A stretch of 64,000 nt of DNA from JBKBII01 sp046299415 (GTDB taxonomy: Bacteria > Pseudomonadota > Gammaproteobacteria > Ectothiorhodospirales > Ectothiorhodospiraceae). A program made the translations under genes and the position numbers. The stretch lies in contig JBKBII010000003.1 in the NCBI GenBank assembly GCA_046299415.1, positions 124,001 through 188,000 of the forward strand, given 5' to 3'. Numbering within the stretch: position 1 is the first letter of the stretch; each line of letters begins with the position of its first letter. The notes under the pieces were generated by a model that saw only the letters and a program-made list of their open reading frames with translations, was not told the origin of the DNA and searched no databases. Shown here piece by piece: positions 23,214 through 33,297 of the stretch.

Positions 23214-23270
23214 GGCTGACGGACCCAAAGCGGTCTGCCAGCCTCCAGTACAGATGGGGCCGAAGCCCCA
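23214..23270 (-). promoter_or_regulatory. rplL-rpoB spacer hairpins (attenuator or RNase III site)
   Basis: Two stems lie in the 119-base spacer. The first in gene direction is TGGGGC-TTCG-GCCCCA (23255-23270), a six-pair stem with the very stable UUCG loop, six bases after the rplL stop codon. The second pairs 23233-23243 with 23214-23224 over eleven positions with one mismatch and one G-U pair. In E. coli this spacer holds a partial terminator and an RNase III site. The same role is likely here. Confidence 0.55.
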
Positions 23271-23275
23271 CAATC

Positions 23276-23653
23276 TCATTTCAACTCGACAGTTGCGCCG
23301 GCTTCCTCGAGATCCTTCTTCATCTTCTCCGCGTCAGCCTTGTTCGCGCCTTCCTTAACAGTCGCAGGGGCGCCTTCGACCATGTCTTTGGCTTCCTTCA
23401 GGCCAAGACCGGTCAGGGCACGAACAACCTTGATGACGCCAACCTTGTTCGCGCCGAAGCTGGTCATGACGACGTCGAATTCGTCCTTGGCTTCTTCAAC
23501 CGGGGCCGCAGCACCGGCAGCGGCGGGGGCAGCCGCGACGGCAGCAGCGGCGCTGACGCCGAACTTTTCTTCCATCGCCGAGATAAGATCGACGACCTCA
23601 AGAACGGTCATATTGCCAATGGTTTCAAGGATTTCTTCTTTCGAAACTGCCAT
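23276..23653 (-). CDS. rplL: 50S ribosomal protein L7/L12
   Basis: L7/L12 forms the stalk that recruits translation GTPases. The 125-residue product has the N-terminal dimerisation helix, an alanine-rich hinge (SAAAAVAAAPAAAGAAAPVE) at about residues 34-53, and the C-terminal domain with VIKVVRALTGLGLKEAKDMV. Length and composition are normal. It follows rplJ after a 147-base gap in which I see no clear structure. Confidence 0.97.
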   Translation of the reverse strand: MAVSKEEILETIGNMTVLEVVDLISAMEEKFGVSAAAAVAAAPAAAGAAAPVEEAKDEFDVVMTSFGANKVGVIKVVRALTGLGLKEAKDMVEGAPATVKEGANKADAEKMKKDLEEAGATVELK

Positions 23654-23800
23654 GGTGATAACTCCTATCGAGGCAATCAGCCCCGTGAGATTTCATTAAT
23701 CGATCGTGCCGGAATCCTGGGATCGCCAAGCACCCGCAGGCGGCTTGAGGGAACATCCATAGGCCGGCACAGAGAAAGGGTTGAGCCCGATACGCTAGGT

Positions 23801-24328
23801 TTAGGCGGCCTGTTTGGCATCGCGAACCGCTGCTACGGTGCGCACAAGTTTCCCTGGCACCTCGTTGAGGGTCCGTGCGAACTTGTCGAGAGGTGCCTTC
23901 ATGACCGCCATCAACAGACTGATGGCCTGGTCGTAGGTCGGCATGCTCGCGAGGCGATCCAGATCGCCGGCCGGGAGCATTTGCCCGCCGAACGCCACGA
24001 TCTTCACCTGCAGCTTGTCGTTACCTTTGGCAAAGTCCTTGACGAGCCGAGCAGCTGCGCCCGGATCCTCCTGACTAAATGCCAGCACCAGTGGACCTAC
24101 GAGCGCGTCCTGCATACACTCAAAATCGGTCCCCTCGACTGCCCGGCGTGCCAGCGTGTTTTTGACAACACGCAAATACACCCCATTCGAACGAGCTTGC
24201 TTACGCAACTCGGTCATCTGGGACACCGACAATCCGCGATACTCCGCAGCGATTGCCGAGTGCGCCGAAGAAGCCACCGTAGCCAGTTCGGAGACAACTT
24301 GTTTTTTGTCTTCGAGATTCAAAGCCAC
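23801..24328 (-). CDS. rplJ: 50S ribosomal protein L10
   Basis: L10 anchors L7/L12 to the ribosome and represses its own operon by binding the leader. The 175-residue product begins MALNLEDKKQVVSELATVAS from a GTG at 24326-24328 with AGGAG seven bases upstream. Conserved segments include NTLARRAVEGTDFE and the C-terminal helix that binds L12 dimers. Confidence 0.96.
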   Translation of the reverse strand: MALNLEDKKQVVSELATVASSAHSAIAAEYRGLSVSQMTELRKQARSNGVYLRVVKNTLARRAVEGTDFECMQDALVGPLVLAFSQEDPGAAARLVKDFAKGNDKLQVKIVAFGGQMLPAGDLDRLASMPTYDQAISLLMAVMKAPLDKFARTLNEVPGKLVRTVAAVRDAKQAA

Positions 24329-24538
24329 GTCGTTACTCCTGCCATGCCCGACCTGAGTCGGGAGATGCCGGTTTCCCGGCTTCGAGCACCCTGATCGCTG
24401 AAATCACCTGCGATTCGCGCCGCAGTCAAGCATCGGTTCAGGGCACCATCTACGCAGGCCTTTCGTTTAACGAAAACCATCAACTTTTTTGGTTTCCGAC
24501 CTGCGGTCTTGGATGGCGCGCGCGATGCGCTCCAAACC
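24329..24538 (-). promoter_or_regulatory. rplJ leader (L10 control region by position)
   Basis: The leader between the rplA terminator-like hairpin and rplJ is about 210 bases with no reading frame of note. It can fold into several stems, for example TTGGA with TCCAA around a GC-rich hairpin, and GACC-GCA-GGTC. A long leader bound by the L10-L12 complex is the known control of this operon in bacteria. I have not matched its consensus motifs. Confidence 0.4.
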
Positions 24539-24565
24539 AAAAAGCCGGGCCAAAGGTATAGCCCG
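24539..24565 (-). terminator. Terminator-like hairpin after rplA
   Basis: On the minus strand CGGGCTA and TTGGCCCG pair over seven positions (24546-24565, one G-U pair, six-base loop), followed two bases later by TTTTT at 24539-24543. It lies 18 bases after the rplA stop, so it could end or attenuate the rplKA transcript ahead of rplJL. Confidence 0.5.
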
Positions 24566-24583
24566 ATGAAATCCGTCGAAGCG

Positions 24584-25279
24584 TTACAAAGTAAGAGATG
24601 TCGTATCAATCTGGAGGCCTGGGCCCATCGTCGATGAAACGGTTACGCGCTGAATGTAAATCCCTTTCGAAGTCGAAGGCTTGAGCTTTTGAAGATCCGC
24701 CAACAAAGCATTAAGATTCTCGAGGAGATGAGTAGGCTCGAAATCGATCGCGCCGATCGTCGCATGAACGATACCGCCCTTATCCGTGCGGTAACGCACC
24801 TGGCCCGATTTCGCATTACGCACCGCGGTCGCGACATCTGGGGTCACCGTTCCGACTTTGGGGTTCGGCATCAAACCGCGAGGACCAAGCACCTGCCCCA
24901 GCTGTCCAACGACCCGCATTGCGTCGGGCGAAGCAATGACGACGTCGAAATCCATCTCACCGGCCTTGACGCGCTCAGCTAGGTCGTCCATGCCTACGAT
25001 GTCGGCACCCGCCTCGCGCGCCGCATCAGCATTGGCGCCTTGCGTGAAAACTGCGACGCGAACAGTCTTGCCGTTACCGTTAGGGAGGACCGTGCTTCCG
25101 CGTACTACCTGGTCAGATTTTCGCGGATCGACGCCGAGATTGATCGCGACATCGATGGACTCGCGAAACTTCACCGAGGACAGCTCCTTCAGCAAAGAAA
25201 ACGCCTCTTCAGCGAGGTAAGCATGTCCCAGTTGAACACGCTCGTTAATCATCTTTTGGCGCTTCGTCAGCTTCGCCAT
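24584..25279 (-). CDS. rplA: 50S ribosomal protein L1
   Basis: L1 forms the mobile stalk near the E site and represses the rplKA mRNA. The ATG at 25277-25279 gives 231 residues beginning MAKLTKRQKMINERVQ. The longer frame upstream only overlaps rplK. Conserved parts include GLMPNPKVGTVTPDVATAV and GKTVRVAVFTQG. One base separates it from the rplK stop. Confidence 0.97.
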   Translation of the reverse strand: MAKLTKRQKMINERVQLGHAYLAEEAFSLLKELSSVKFRESIDVAINLGVDPRKSDQVVRGSTVLPNGNGKTVRVAVFTQGANADAAREAGADIVGMDDLAERVKAGEMDFDVVIASPDAMRVVGQLGQVLGPRGLMPNPKVGTVTPDVATAVRNAKSGQVRYRTDKGGIVHATIGAIDFEPTHLLENLNALLADLQKLKPSTSKGIYIQRVTVSSTMGPGLQIDTTSLTL

Positions 25280-25280
25280 G

Positions 25281-25712
25281 TCACAGGCCCTCCACGTCGA
25301 GGCCCATCGAGCGAGCGGTCCCCGCGATGGTGCGAACGGCCGCATTGAGGTCAGCAGCCGTCATATCTGGCTCTTTGGTCTTTGCAATTTCTTCAAGCTG
25401 CTCACGAGTGACTTTGCCCACCTTCTTGGTGTTTGGCGTACCTGAGCCGCTTTTGATACCCGCAGCTTTCTTCAACAAGATCGCCGCGGGCGGCGTCTTG
25501 GTGACGAACGTAAAGCTGCGGTCGGAATAAACGGTAATCACGACAGGAATCGGCAAGCCGGGTTCAAGGTTCTGGGTCTGGGCGTTGAACGCCTTGCAGA
25601 ACTCCATGATGTTGACACCGCGCTGGCCGAGCGCCGGGCCGACCGGCGGGCTCGGGTTTGCCTTCCCCGCTGCGACTTGCAGCTTGATATAAGCCTCAAT
25701 TTTCTTCGCCAT
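25281..25712 (-). CDS. rplK: 50S ribosomal protein L11
   Basis: L11 binds the GTPase-associated region of 23S rRNA and is needed for RelA activation. The 143-residue product begins MAKKIEAYIKLQVAAGKANP and contains PPVGPALGQRGVNIMEFCK, the thiostrepton-binding N-terminal domain, and SMGLDVEGL at the end. It follows nusG after a structured 149-base gap. Confidence 0.97.
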   Translation of the reverse strand: MAKKIEAYIKLQVAAGKANPSPPVGPALGQRGVNIMEFCKAFNAQTQNLEPGLPIPVVITVYSDRSFTFVTKTPPAAILLKKAAGIKSGSGTPNTKKVGKVTREQLEEIAKTKEPDMTAADLNAAVRTIAGTARSMGLDVEGL

Positions 25713-25861
25713 AAGTCCTCTGCTCCGGGTGCAAGCGCCTTGCGGCTCCCCGTTAAACCGAAGCCCGCGTCATTCAGAAGTCACGGGCTTATCGATACCA
25801 CGTCGTCGGTGGCCGTTCGATCATTCGCGATCGAACAACAAGCCGGATCGGTGGAATATGT
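25713..25861 (-). promoter_or_regulatory. nusG-rplK spacer with two hairpins (L1 control region by position)
   Basis: Two inverted repeats stand out. GTTCGATC pairs perfectly with GATCGAAC at 25815-25836 around a six-base loop. AAGCCCG pairs with CGGGCTT at 25761-25790 around a 16-base loop, followed on the minus strand by CGGTTTAACG. The second lies close to the rplK ribosome binding site. In E. coli, L1 binds the leader of this mRNA. Here that is inferred from position. Confidence 0.4.
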
Positions 25862-26395
25862 TCAGGTCTTTTCGACCTGGTGGAAATCGAGCTCGACTGG
25901 CGTCGACCGACCGAAAATTTGAACAGCAACGAGAAGGCGACTTTTGTCGTAATTCACATCTTCCACTGTGCCGTTGAAATCATTGAATGGCCCATCGGTG
26001 ACACGGACTATTTCGCCAACCTCGAACAAAACCTTGGGCTTTGGTTTTTCTGCGCCTTCCTGCATACGCGCAAGAATCGCGTTGGCCTCACGGTCCGGGA
26101 TCGGCGCCGGACGATCCGGCGTACCACCAATGAATCCAAGAACTCTTGGGACAGACTTGACCAAGTGCCAAGCCTCATCCGTGATGTCCATCTGCACCAG
26201 AACGTAGCCAGGAAAAAACTTTCGCTCGCTTTTTCGTTGTTGGCCGTCCTTCATCTCGACGACCTCTTCGGTCGGCACGAGGATGTCGCCGAAGCGATCT
26301 TCCATACCAAACCTTACGATTCGCTCTTCAAGGCCTTTTTTGACCTGATTTTCAAAGCCGGAAAAAGCCTGGACGACATACCATCGAAGTGCCAC
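25862..26395 (-). CDS. nusG: Transcription termination/antitermination protein NusG
   Basis: NusG binds the polymerase clamp and links it to Rho or to S10 on the ribosome. The 177-residue product begins MALRWYVVQAFSGFENQVKK, the NGN domain, and has the C-terminal KOW domain with VGEIVRVTDGPFNDFNGTVE. It follows secE by ten bases, as in most bacteria. Confidence 0.97.
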   Translation of the reverse strand: MALRWYVVQAFSGFENQVKKGLEERIVRFGMEDRFGDILVPTEEVVEMKDGQQRKSERKFFPGYVLVQMDITDEAWHLVKSVPRVLGFIGGTPDRPAPIPDREANAILARMQEGAEKPKPKVLFEVGEIVRVTDGPFNDFNGTVEDVNYDKSRLLVAVQIFGRSTPVELDFHQVEKT

Positions 26396-26405
26396 GGACC
26401 CTCCT

Positions 26406-26774
26406 CTACAGCACGAATCGGCCGATAATCCAACCGAACAGCGAGTCCATCAGCCACAGCATAAGCGCAACCAGAATTGTAATCGCGATCACTATCAGGG
26501 TCGTTTGAGTGGTCTCGATCCGGGTGGGCCAGACCATCTTGCGTACTTCGGTGCGCGAATTACCCAAGAAACCCGCTAGCTGACGGCCTTTGTGAGTCGT
26601 GTATCCGATCGCCACTGCGACGGCCACGGCCACGAGAAGACCGACAACGCGCAACAGCGTTGATGCGTCGCCCGCCCAGTAATACCCAAATATCGCCGCA
26701 ATAAGAATCACGACCACCAGCGCGAGCTTGGCAGTATCAAGCGCGCCGGACTCTTGCTCGGTGGGATTTGCCAT
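26406..26774 (-). CDS. secE: Protein translocase subunit SecE
   Basis: SecE clamps SecY in the translocon. The ATG at 26772-26774 gives 122 residues beginning MANPTEQESGALDTAKLA. It is the long, three-membrane-segment form (segments at about 15-34, 40-57 and 94-117), with the conserved amphipathic helix and FLGNSRTEVRKMVWPTRIET before the last segment. It lies between tRNA-Trp and nusG. Confidence 0.95.
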   Translation of the reverse strand: MANPTEQESGALDTAKLALVVVILIAAIFGYYWAGDASTLLRVVGLLVAVAVAVAIGYTTHKGRQLAGFLGNSRTEVRKMVWPTRIETTQTTLIVIAITILVALMLWLMDSLFGWIIGRFVL

Positions 26775-26855
26775 AGCACCTAAACATCCGATTGCCGAAC
26801 CGCCACCCGTTCTGCACGACGCTGACACACGTTGTCGATGCAAAGATCACGTTAG

Positions 26856-26931
<76 letters not shown>

Positions 26932-26997
26932 GTGGACCGGTCGAACACGAGAGCGTTACCGAAGCTTACAGACCACGGAAACGCCGAAAGGGGGCGC

Positions 26998-27025
26998 AGT
27001 ATACCTCAACTGATCATTCAGTAAA
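26998..27025 (-). promoter_or_regulatory. Promoter upstream of tRNA-Trp and secE-nusG
   Basis: On the minus strand TTTACT (27020-27025) is followed after 16 bases by TATACT (26998-27003) and then by a GCGCCCCC discriminator. The start would be near 26990, about 60 bases ahead of tRNA-Trp. The GC-rich discriminator suggests stringent control. Confidence 0.55.
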
Positions 27026-27109
27026 GGGCTGGCACTGGAAAACCCTGCTCGAGATCAGGCGGAGCCGGCACCTTCGGCGATGACGACTCCGAACCATCCT
27101 GACATCGAG

Positions 27110-28300
<1,191 letters not shown>

Positions 28301-28403
28301 TTACAGACTCCCGGATATGGCGATTTAGGACAGGCGATGCGATTGCCAAAGGATTGGTGAACCAAGCCAACAGGTCCACGGTGGTTTCACCGCGGACCGC
28401 AAT

Positions 28404-28479
<76 letters not shown>

Positions 28480-28527
28480 AGGTGACAGACCGCCGACTCG
28501 TACTGGACAGGCCGCCCGGTCGAACCG

Positions 28528-28601
<74 letters not shown>

Positions 28602-28675
28602 GTGCCCGCGAGCTTCGCAACAAGAATTACCGAGGTCGTAGCCGCGCGATTCTCGACGCGAAGACTGATAATGCG

Positions 28676-28760
28676 TGGTGGAGGGAGGAGGATTCGAACC
28701 TCCGAAGGCTGAGCCAGCAGATTTACAGTCTGCCCCCGTTGACCGCTTGGGTATCCCTCC
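28676..28760 (-). tRNA. tRNA-Tyr (GTA)
   Basis: The 85-base class II tRNA starts GGAGGGATACCC and ends CTCCCTCCACCA. The anticodon stem GCAGA/TCTGC holds the loop CTGTAAA, giving anticodon GTA, and a long variable arm is present. It is the first gene of the tRNA-tufB unit. Confidence 0.97.
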
Positions 28761-28775
28761 GATACCGAGCGGCGC

Positions 28776-28804
28776 ATTGTGCGGTTTAGAACCCCGACCG
28801 TCAA
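28776..28804 (-). promoter_or_regulatory. Promoter of the tRNA-Tyr/Gly/Thr-tufB unit
   Basis: On the minus strand TTGACG (28799-28804) is followed after 17 bases by CACAAT (28776-28781) and then by a GCGCCGC discriminator. The start would be about eight bases before tRNA-Tyr. A strong -35, a good spacer and a GC-rich discriminator fit a stable-RNA promoter. Confidence 0.6.
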
Positions 28805-29453
28805 GCCCACTACGACTCAGGCATCTGCGCTTTTACGGGCGCAACAAAGGTATTTTTACTTCGAATTCCCTTGTTCGGGGACGATCCACAACAAAGCGCT
28901 CCGGGCACGCCACCCATGCGAGCAGCGCAAACGGGGCGCGAGCACGTGACGAGACAACAGCTCGACGATAATTCGAAGGCACCAGAGCCGCTAAGGCCTG
29001 CCTACGCAATGCCCCATCCCGCGTCCATCGAACGCGTCTTGAGCAGCGATCAGCGATGGTCGTCGACGCGCGTTGCATTCTCGATTGCGTTACCTTAAAA
29101 CCCGAATGGCGAGTGCCGGGATGACTCGCGTGACCCGGAGGAGCTGGAGCCAAGACGCGTACGTCGCACGCGTCGACCTCAACGCCCACCGACGGCGGCG
29201 ACAGCGAAGTTCGTTAAACGAGCCGCGGAGAAGAGTTTCAAGTCGTGTAAAAACTGTGCGCCGGTGAATACGAAGGCTCACAACGACAACGTTCCACACT
29301 CGACTGTGTTCGAATTCTCAACTCAAGCGCGAAAGCCAGCGCCCACCGGCCCTATTGATGGCGCGCCATGATGAACATCAGCCTCTCGCCTTCGAGTTCC
29401 ACCGCTCGCGGGTTACACTCCTGCGATGTTTGACCTTTAACACGGCTGCCCGC
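28805..29453. other. Intergenic region between the tRNA unit and pilB
   Basis: This 649-base region separates the minus-strand tRNA unit from plus-strand pilB. Open frames in it (for example 28833-29189 minus) have no recognisable family features and composition typical of chance frames. The pilB promoter should lie at its right end. I find no convincing sigma-54 or sigma-70 site. No pilin gene is present. Confidence 0.4.
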
Positions 29454-31169
29454 ATGAGCACAGATCTTTCGACGCCCCGACTCCAAGGCCTCGCCAAGCG
29501 ATTGGTTGACAAAGGACTGCTCAGCGAGGACGCCGCGCGAAATCTTTCGGAAAAGGCGCGTCAGGAAGGCATCCTGATCTATCACCTCATCGTTCGCGAC
29601 AAGCCGATCGACGAGTCGCAAATCCTGATCAACGCTGCCGAAGAGTTTGGCTTTCCAGCACTCGACATCACTGCGTTTTCAACCGATGGGATCCCGAAAG
29701 AGCTGATCAACGAAAAGCTGATTCGCAAGCATCGGGCCTTGCCTTTGCTCGCCCGCGGCAACCGCCTTTTCTTAGCGACCTCTGATCCGACCAATGCCAC
29801 CGCGTTGGCTGACTTCAAGTTCAGCACGAACCTCGTCACGGAACCTGTTCTCGTCGAGGCCTCACGCCTCGATGCCGTGATTGAACGCGTCCTGACCGAA
29901 GTTTCAGCGGCTGCGATGGAGGGCGCGGATGACGAGTCGCTCGACAACCTGACAGTCACCGATACTGAAGCCGCGAAGGTCGACATTACCCAAGATGCGG
30001 TCAATGACGCCCCCATCGTGCGCTATGTCAACAAAGTTCTGTTTGATGCCGTGCAACGCAAAGCGTCAGACATTCACCTCGAGCCCTTCGAAAAGAAGTT
30101 CCGCGTTCGCTACCGCATCGACGGTGTGTTACACGAGGTCGCCTCCCCGCCTCAATCTCAGGCCATGCGTATCACGTCACGAGTCAAAGTGATGTCCAAA
30201 ATGGACATCGCTGAACGCCGCGTCCCGCAGGACGGACGTATCCGTATGAAAATCTCAAACACGCGGTTTATCGACTTCCGTGTCAACTCACTACCCACGA
30301 TTTATGGCGAAAAAATCGTGCTGCGAATTCTCGATCCCGACAGCGCAGCATTGGGGATCGACAAGCTCGGCTACGAGGAGCATCAAAAAGAGCTCTATCT
30401 CAAAGCTCTATCGAAACCCTATGGGATGATTCTGGTTACCGGCCCCACGGGCTCCGGCAAAACGGTGTCGCTTTACACCGGCCTCGGGATCCTCAACACA
30501 CCCGACCGAAATATTTCGACCGCCGAAGACCCGAGCGAAATCAACATGCCCGGAGTCAACCAGGTCAACATCAACAACAAGGTCGGGTTGACCTTCGCGT
30601 CAGCGCTGCGTGCCTTTTTGCGACAAGATCCCGACGTCATCATGGTCGGTGAAATCCGTGATCTCGAAACGGCCGAGATCGCAATCAAAGCCGCCCAGAC
30701 CGGCCACTTGGTGCTTTCAACCTTACACACCAACGACGCCCCCCAGACACTCACGCGTCTCGCAAACATGGGCGTTCCGCCCTACAACATCGCGTCATCA
30801 ATCTTGCTGATCATTGCCCAACGCCTCGCCCGGCGACTGTGTTCAAATTGCAAACAAACTGAGGACCTGCCTCCAGAAGTGTTGCGGCGTGAAGGCTTCA
30901 CCGAGGATGACATTCGCGCAGGCATCACGGTATACAAGGCCGTCGGTTGCGATCAGTGCACGCAGGGCTACAAGGGGCGAGTCGGCATCTATCAAGTCTT
31001 GCCGATCTCCGAAAAAATGAAACAAATCATTCTGTCCAACGGTAACGCGGAACAGCTCGCACAATGCGCAGCCGACGAAGGCATCCCCGACCTTCGCCGC
31101 TCAGGCCTCGAAAAAGTCAAGCAAGGCGTGACCAGTCTGGAAGAGATCAACCGAGTCACTGTCGACTAG
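29454..31169 (+). CDS. pilB: Type IV pilus assembly ATPase PilB
   Basis: PilB is the cytoplasmic motor that powers pilus extension. The ATG at 29454 gives 571 residues beginning MSTDLSTPRLQGLAKRLVDK. An upstream ATG exists at 29355, but it would add a non-homologous tail. It has an N-terminal MshEN-like domain, Walker A GPTGSGKT near residue 330, the Walker B region DVIMVGEIRD near residue 398, and a four-cysteine zinc site (CSNC near 461, CDQC near 502). The conserved EDPVE motif reads EDPSE here. pilC follows after a long gap. Confidence 0.94.
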   Translation: MSTDLSTPRLQGLAKRLVDKGLLSEDAARNLSEKARQEGILIYHLIVRDKPIDESQILINAAEEFGFPALDITAFSTDGIPKELINEKLIRKHRALPLLARGNRLFLATSDPTNATALADFKFSTNLVTEPVLVEASRLDAVIERVLTEVSAAAMEGADDESLDNLTVTDTEAAKVDITQDAVNDAPIVRYVNKVLFDAVQRKASDIHLEPFEKKFRVRYRIDGVLHEVASPPQSQAMRITSRVKVMSKMDIAERRVPQDGRIRMKISNTRFIDFRVNSLPTIYGEKIVLRILDPDSAALGIDKLGYEEHQKELYLKALSKPYGMILVTGPTGSGKTVSLYTGLGILNTPDRNISTAEDPSEINMPGVNQVNINNKVGLTFASALRAFLRQDPDVIMVGEIRDLETAEIAIKAAQTGHLVLSTLHTNDAPQTLTRLANMGVPPYNIASSILLIIAQRLARRLCSNCKQTEDLPPEVLRREGFTEDDIRAGITVYKAVGCDQCTQGYKGRVGIYQVLPISEKMKQIILSNGNAEQLAQCAADEGIPDLRRSGLEKVKQGVTSLEEINRVTVD

Positions 31170-31569
31170 ACGCCGTAGCGCGGGCAGGCCTAACGCGGGC
31201 AGGCACACTGAGGTCTCCGATCGAAGACCCACGCGGTTCACCGTGCCACCATTGATGCAGCCAAGACGAAGCCGAGATACGACCGACGCCCCGACGCGCC
31301 ATAACCTCACGCGTTCGCGTGGTCGCTCGCTCGTTGCGAAGGTCGGGGCGATCTGGTTTATTGGGTAAATGAATCCCCCAACGCGGCGCGTCGCCACCGA
31401 CGCGTTTCACCACGAGGCAATTAAGCCGTCGGTCACGACCCAGCTTCGGCTGGAACAGCCGCTCGTCGGGCAAGCGGACGCGGCTCACGAGTCCCGGCTC
31501 CAGTTCTGGATCAGGCATGGGATTGCTAGCCGGGCGCAGCAATGATAGGAATGGTGTACATCGCGCCAC
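31156..31569 (-). CDS. Uncertain small open frame between pilB and pilC
   Basis: A 137-codon frame on the minus strand fills the 428-base gap between pilB and pilC and overlaps the last 14 bases of pilB. The predicted protein is basic, with segments such as RRLNCLVVKRVGGDAPRWGI and EVMARRGVGRISASSWLHQW. I recognise no family. It could be a real gene inserted into a pilus operon or a chance frame in a GC-rich spacer. No strong ribosome binding site decides the matter. Confidence 0.2.
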   Translation of the reverse strand: MARCTPFLSLLRPASNPMPDPELEPGLVSRVRLPDERLFQPKLGRDRRLNCLVVKRVGGDAPRWGIHLPNKPDRPDLRNERATTRTREVMARRGVGRISASSWLHQWWHGEPRGSSIGDLSVPARVRPARATASSRQ

Positions 31570-31597
31570 GAAGGCGCCCTACCGGGAAAACATCTAG

Positions 31598-32815
31598 ATG
31601 GCGACCGAAGACTCTGCAGCGCTTTTCGTTTGGGAAGGCCTGAACAAAAAAGGCGAGCGTGTCAAGGGCGAGACACCCGCAAGCTCGGAAACCGTCGCCC
31701 GCGCCGAACTCCGAAAAAACGGTGTCAACGTCGTCAAGATTCGGAAGAAGCCAAAATCACTTTTCTCGGCAAAGAAAAAGATTAAAGGCGCGGACATCGC
31801 CTATTTCTTGCGCCAAATGACGACCATGCTGCAGTCTGGGGTGCCTCTCGTTCAGGCCTTCGACATTGTCGGGCGAGGCCATGAAAATCCAGCGATGCGT
31901 GATCTGATCCTTGCGATGAAGACCGAGGTCGAGGGTGGACAGACCTTTGCCCACGCGCTCAGTAAGCACCCAAGACATTTTGACGATCTCGTCGTCAGCC
32001 TGGTTGATGCCGGCGAACGCGCCGGAACACTCGAAACCCTGCTGAACAAGGTCGCCACCTATAAAGAAAAAACCGAGAGCCTGAAAGGCAAAATCAAAAA
32101 GGCGATGTTCTATCCCATTGCCGTACTCACGGTCGCCATCGCAGTCACGGCCATTCTATTGGTCTTCGTCGTGCCGCAGTTCGAGGAGCTTTTCACGGGT
32201 TTCGGCGCAGACCTACCCGCCTTCACTCGACTTGTCATCAATCTCTCCGAGTTCATGCAGGCCTACTGGTGGGCCGTGCTATTCGCCATCATCGCGCTGG
32301 TATTTGTGTTCACGGAGGCCCGCCGACGCTCCGAGCGTTTTGCCCGCGGCCTTGACTTTGCGATCCTTAAGATTCCCGCCGTTGGGCCGATCTTGGAAAA
32401 GGCTGCGATCGCACGCTTCGCCCGCACCCTGTCTACGATGTTCGCCGCCGGCGTCACGCTGACAGATGCTCTCGGATCGACCGCGGGCGCAACCGGCAAT
32501 GCCAAGTTCCGCGAAGCAACACTGCGAATGCAGAGTGATACCGAAACAGGTATGGCGCTCAACTTCTCGATGCGCAACACGGCCGTCTTTCCCAACATGG
32601 TCGTTCAGATGACCACCATTGGTGAAGAGTCCGGATCACTCGACTCCATGCTGTCCAAAGTTGCAGATTTCTACGAAGAAGAAGTCGACAACGCCGTCGA
32701 CAGTCTGTCGAGTCTTCTCGAACCGATCATTATCGTCGTGCTCGGTGTTCTCATCGGCGGCTTGGTCGTGGCGATGTACCTTCCAATCTTTCAGATGGGG
32801 CAGGTCGTCGGCTGA
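31598..32815 (+). CDS. pilC: Type IV pilus inner membrane platform protein PilC
   Basis: PilC is the inner-membrane platform on which PilB acts. The 405-residue product has two T2SSF repeats and three membrane segments (about residues 170-195, 222-243 and 376-398). It begins MATEDSAALFVWEGLNKKGE and has FLRQMTTMLQSGVPLVQAFD and TMFAAGVTLTDALGSTAG, one in each repeat. It is full length. Spacers of 428 and 482 bases separate it from pilB and pilD, where a few bases are usual. Confidence 0.96.
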   Translation: MATEDSAALFVWEGLNKKGERVKGETPASSETVARAELRKNGVNVVKIRKKPKSLFSAKKKIKGADIAYFLRQMTTMLQSGVPLVQAFDIVGRGHENPAMRDLILAMKTEVEGGQTFAHALSKHPRHFDDLVVSLVDAGERAGTLETLLNKVATYKEKTESLKGKIKKAMFYPIAVLTVAIAVTAILLVFVVPQFEELFTGFGADLPAFTRLVINLSEFMQAYWWAVLFAIIALVFVFTEARRRSERFARGLDFAILKIPAVGPILEKAAIARFARTLSTMFAAGVTLTDALGSTAGATGNAKFREATLRMQSDTETGMALNFSMRNTAVFPNMVVQMTTIGEESGSLDSMLSKVADFYEEEVDNAVDSLSSLLEPIIIVVLGVLIGGLVVAMYLPIFQMGQVVG

Positions 32816-33297
32816 CTCCTCTTCGTGCTTGAGGCACCCAGCGGTGTGCCTTCGCAACGGCGCGAGCCGGTTATCGCGGCTCGCGTTGACGCAGACCGAC
32901 CGGCTCATGACTCGATCGAAGCCGAGCCCATCAGTCGCGACGGGCTAAACGTCCTGAGAACTGCAGCGGTCGAGGGCTTCGAGCACCGTTGTACAATTTT
33001 GCCTTGCTGGTGTCTCGCCCAAGTGCCGGTTCAGCCACCGCGAGCTGGCCAGCGCAACACTGGTCATGCAACCAGAACAGACGCCGCGAATGCGTTACGC
33101 CGTGATGAGCGATCGCAATCTGCGACCTGGGTGCAACCGGGGAGCATCAATCTCTCGCTCGAACCTCGAACGACGGTGTCTCCATATGAAGCGAGTGAAC
33201 ACAGCCGCTGGACGGGCTTCTCCGCATAAGCCCGCAGACCGCGCACAAAGTGGCCTGACCGTCGTCGCCCCGTTGACAGGAATCATCAAGGATTCAA
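32816..33297. other. Intergenic region between pilC and pilD
   Basis: This 482-base gap contains no recognisable gene. A frame at 32825-33229 (plus) has no family features. Two hairpins stand at its left end: AGGCAC with GTGCCT at 32832-32851, and the stronger nine-pair stem at 32861-32885. pilD has AAGGA five bases before its ATG at the right end. Confidence 0.4.
32861..32885 (+). terminator. Strong hairpin after pilC
   Basis: CGCGAGCCG pairs perfectly with CGGCTCGCG over nine positions around a seven-base loop, 46 bases after the pilC stop. It has no following T-run, so it would be a Rho-independent terminator only in the loose sense. It may instead protect the 3' end of the pilBC transcript. 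Confidence 0.4.

Noticed and set aside
28833..29189. Open frames in the tRNA-pilB gap
   Set aside because: They lack ribosome binding sites and recognisable motifs and have arginine-rich, chance-like composition.
32825..33229. A 134-codon plus-strand frame between pilC and pilD
   Set aside because: It overlaps two hairpins, has no recognisable motif and its composition resembles the surrounding non-coding sequence.
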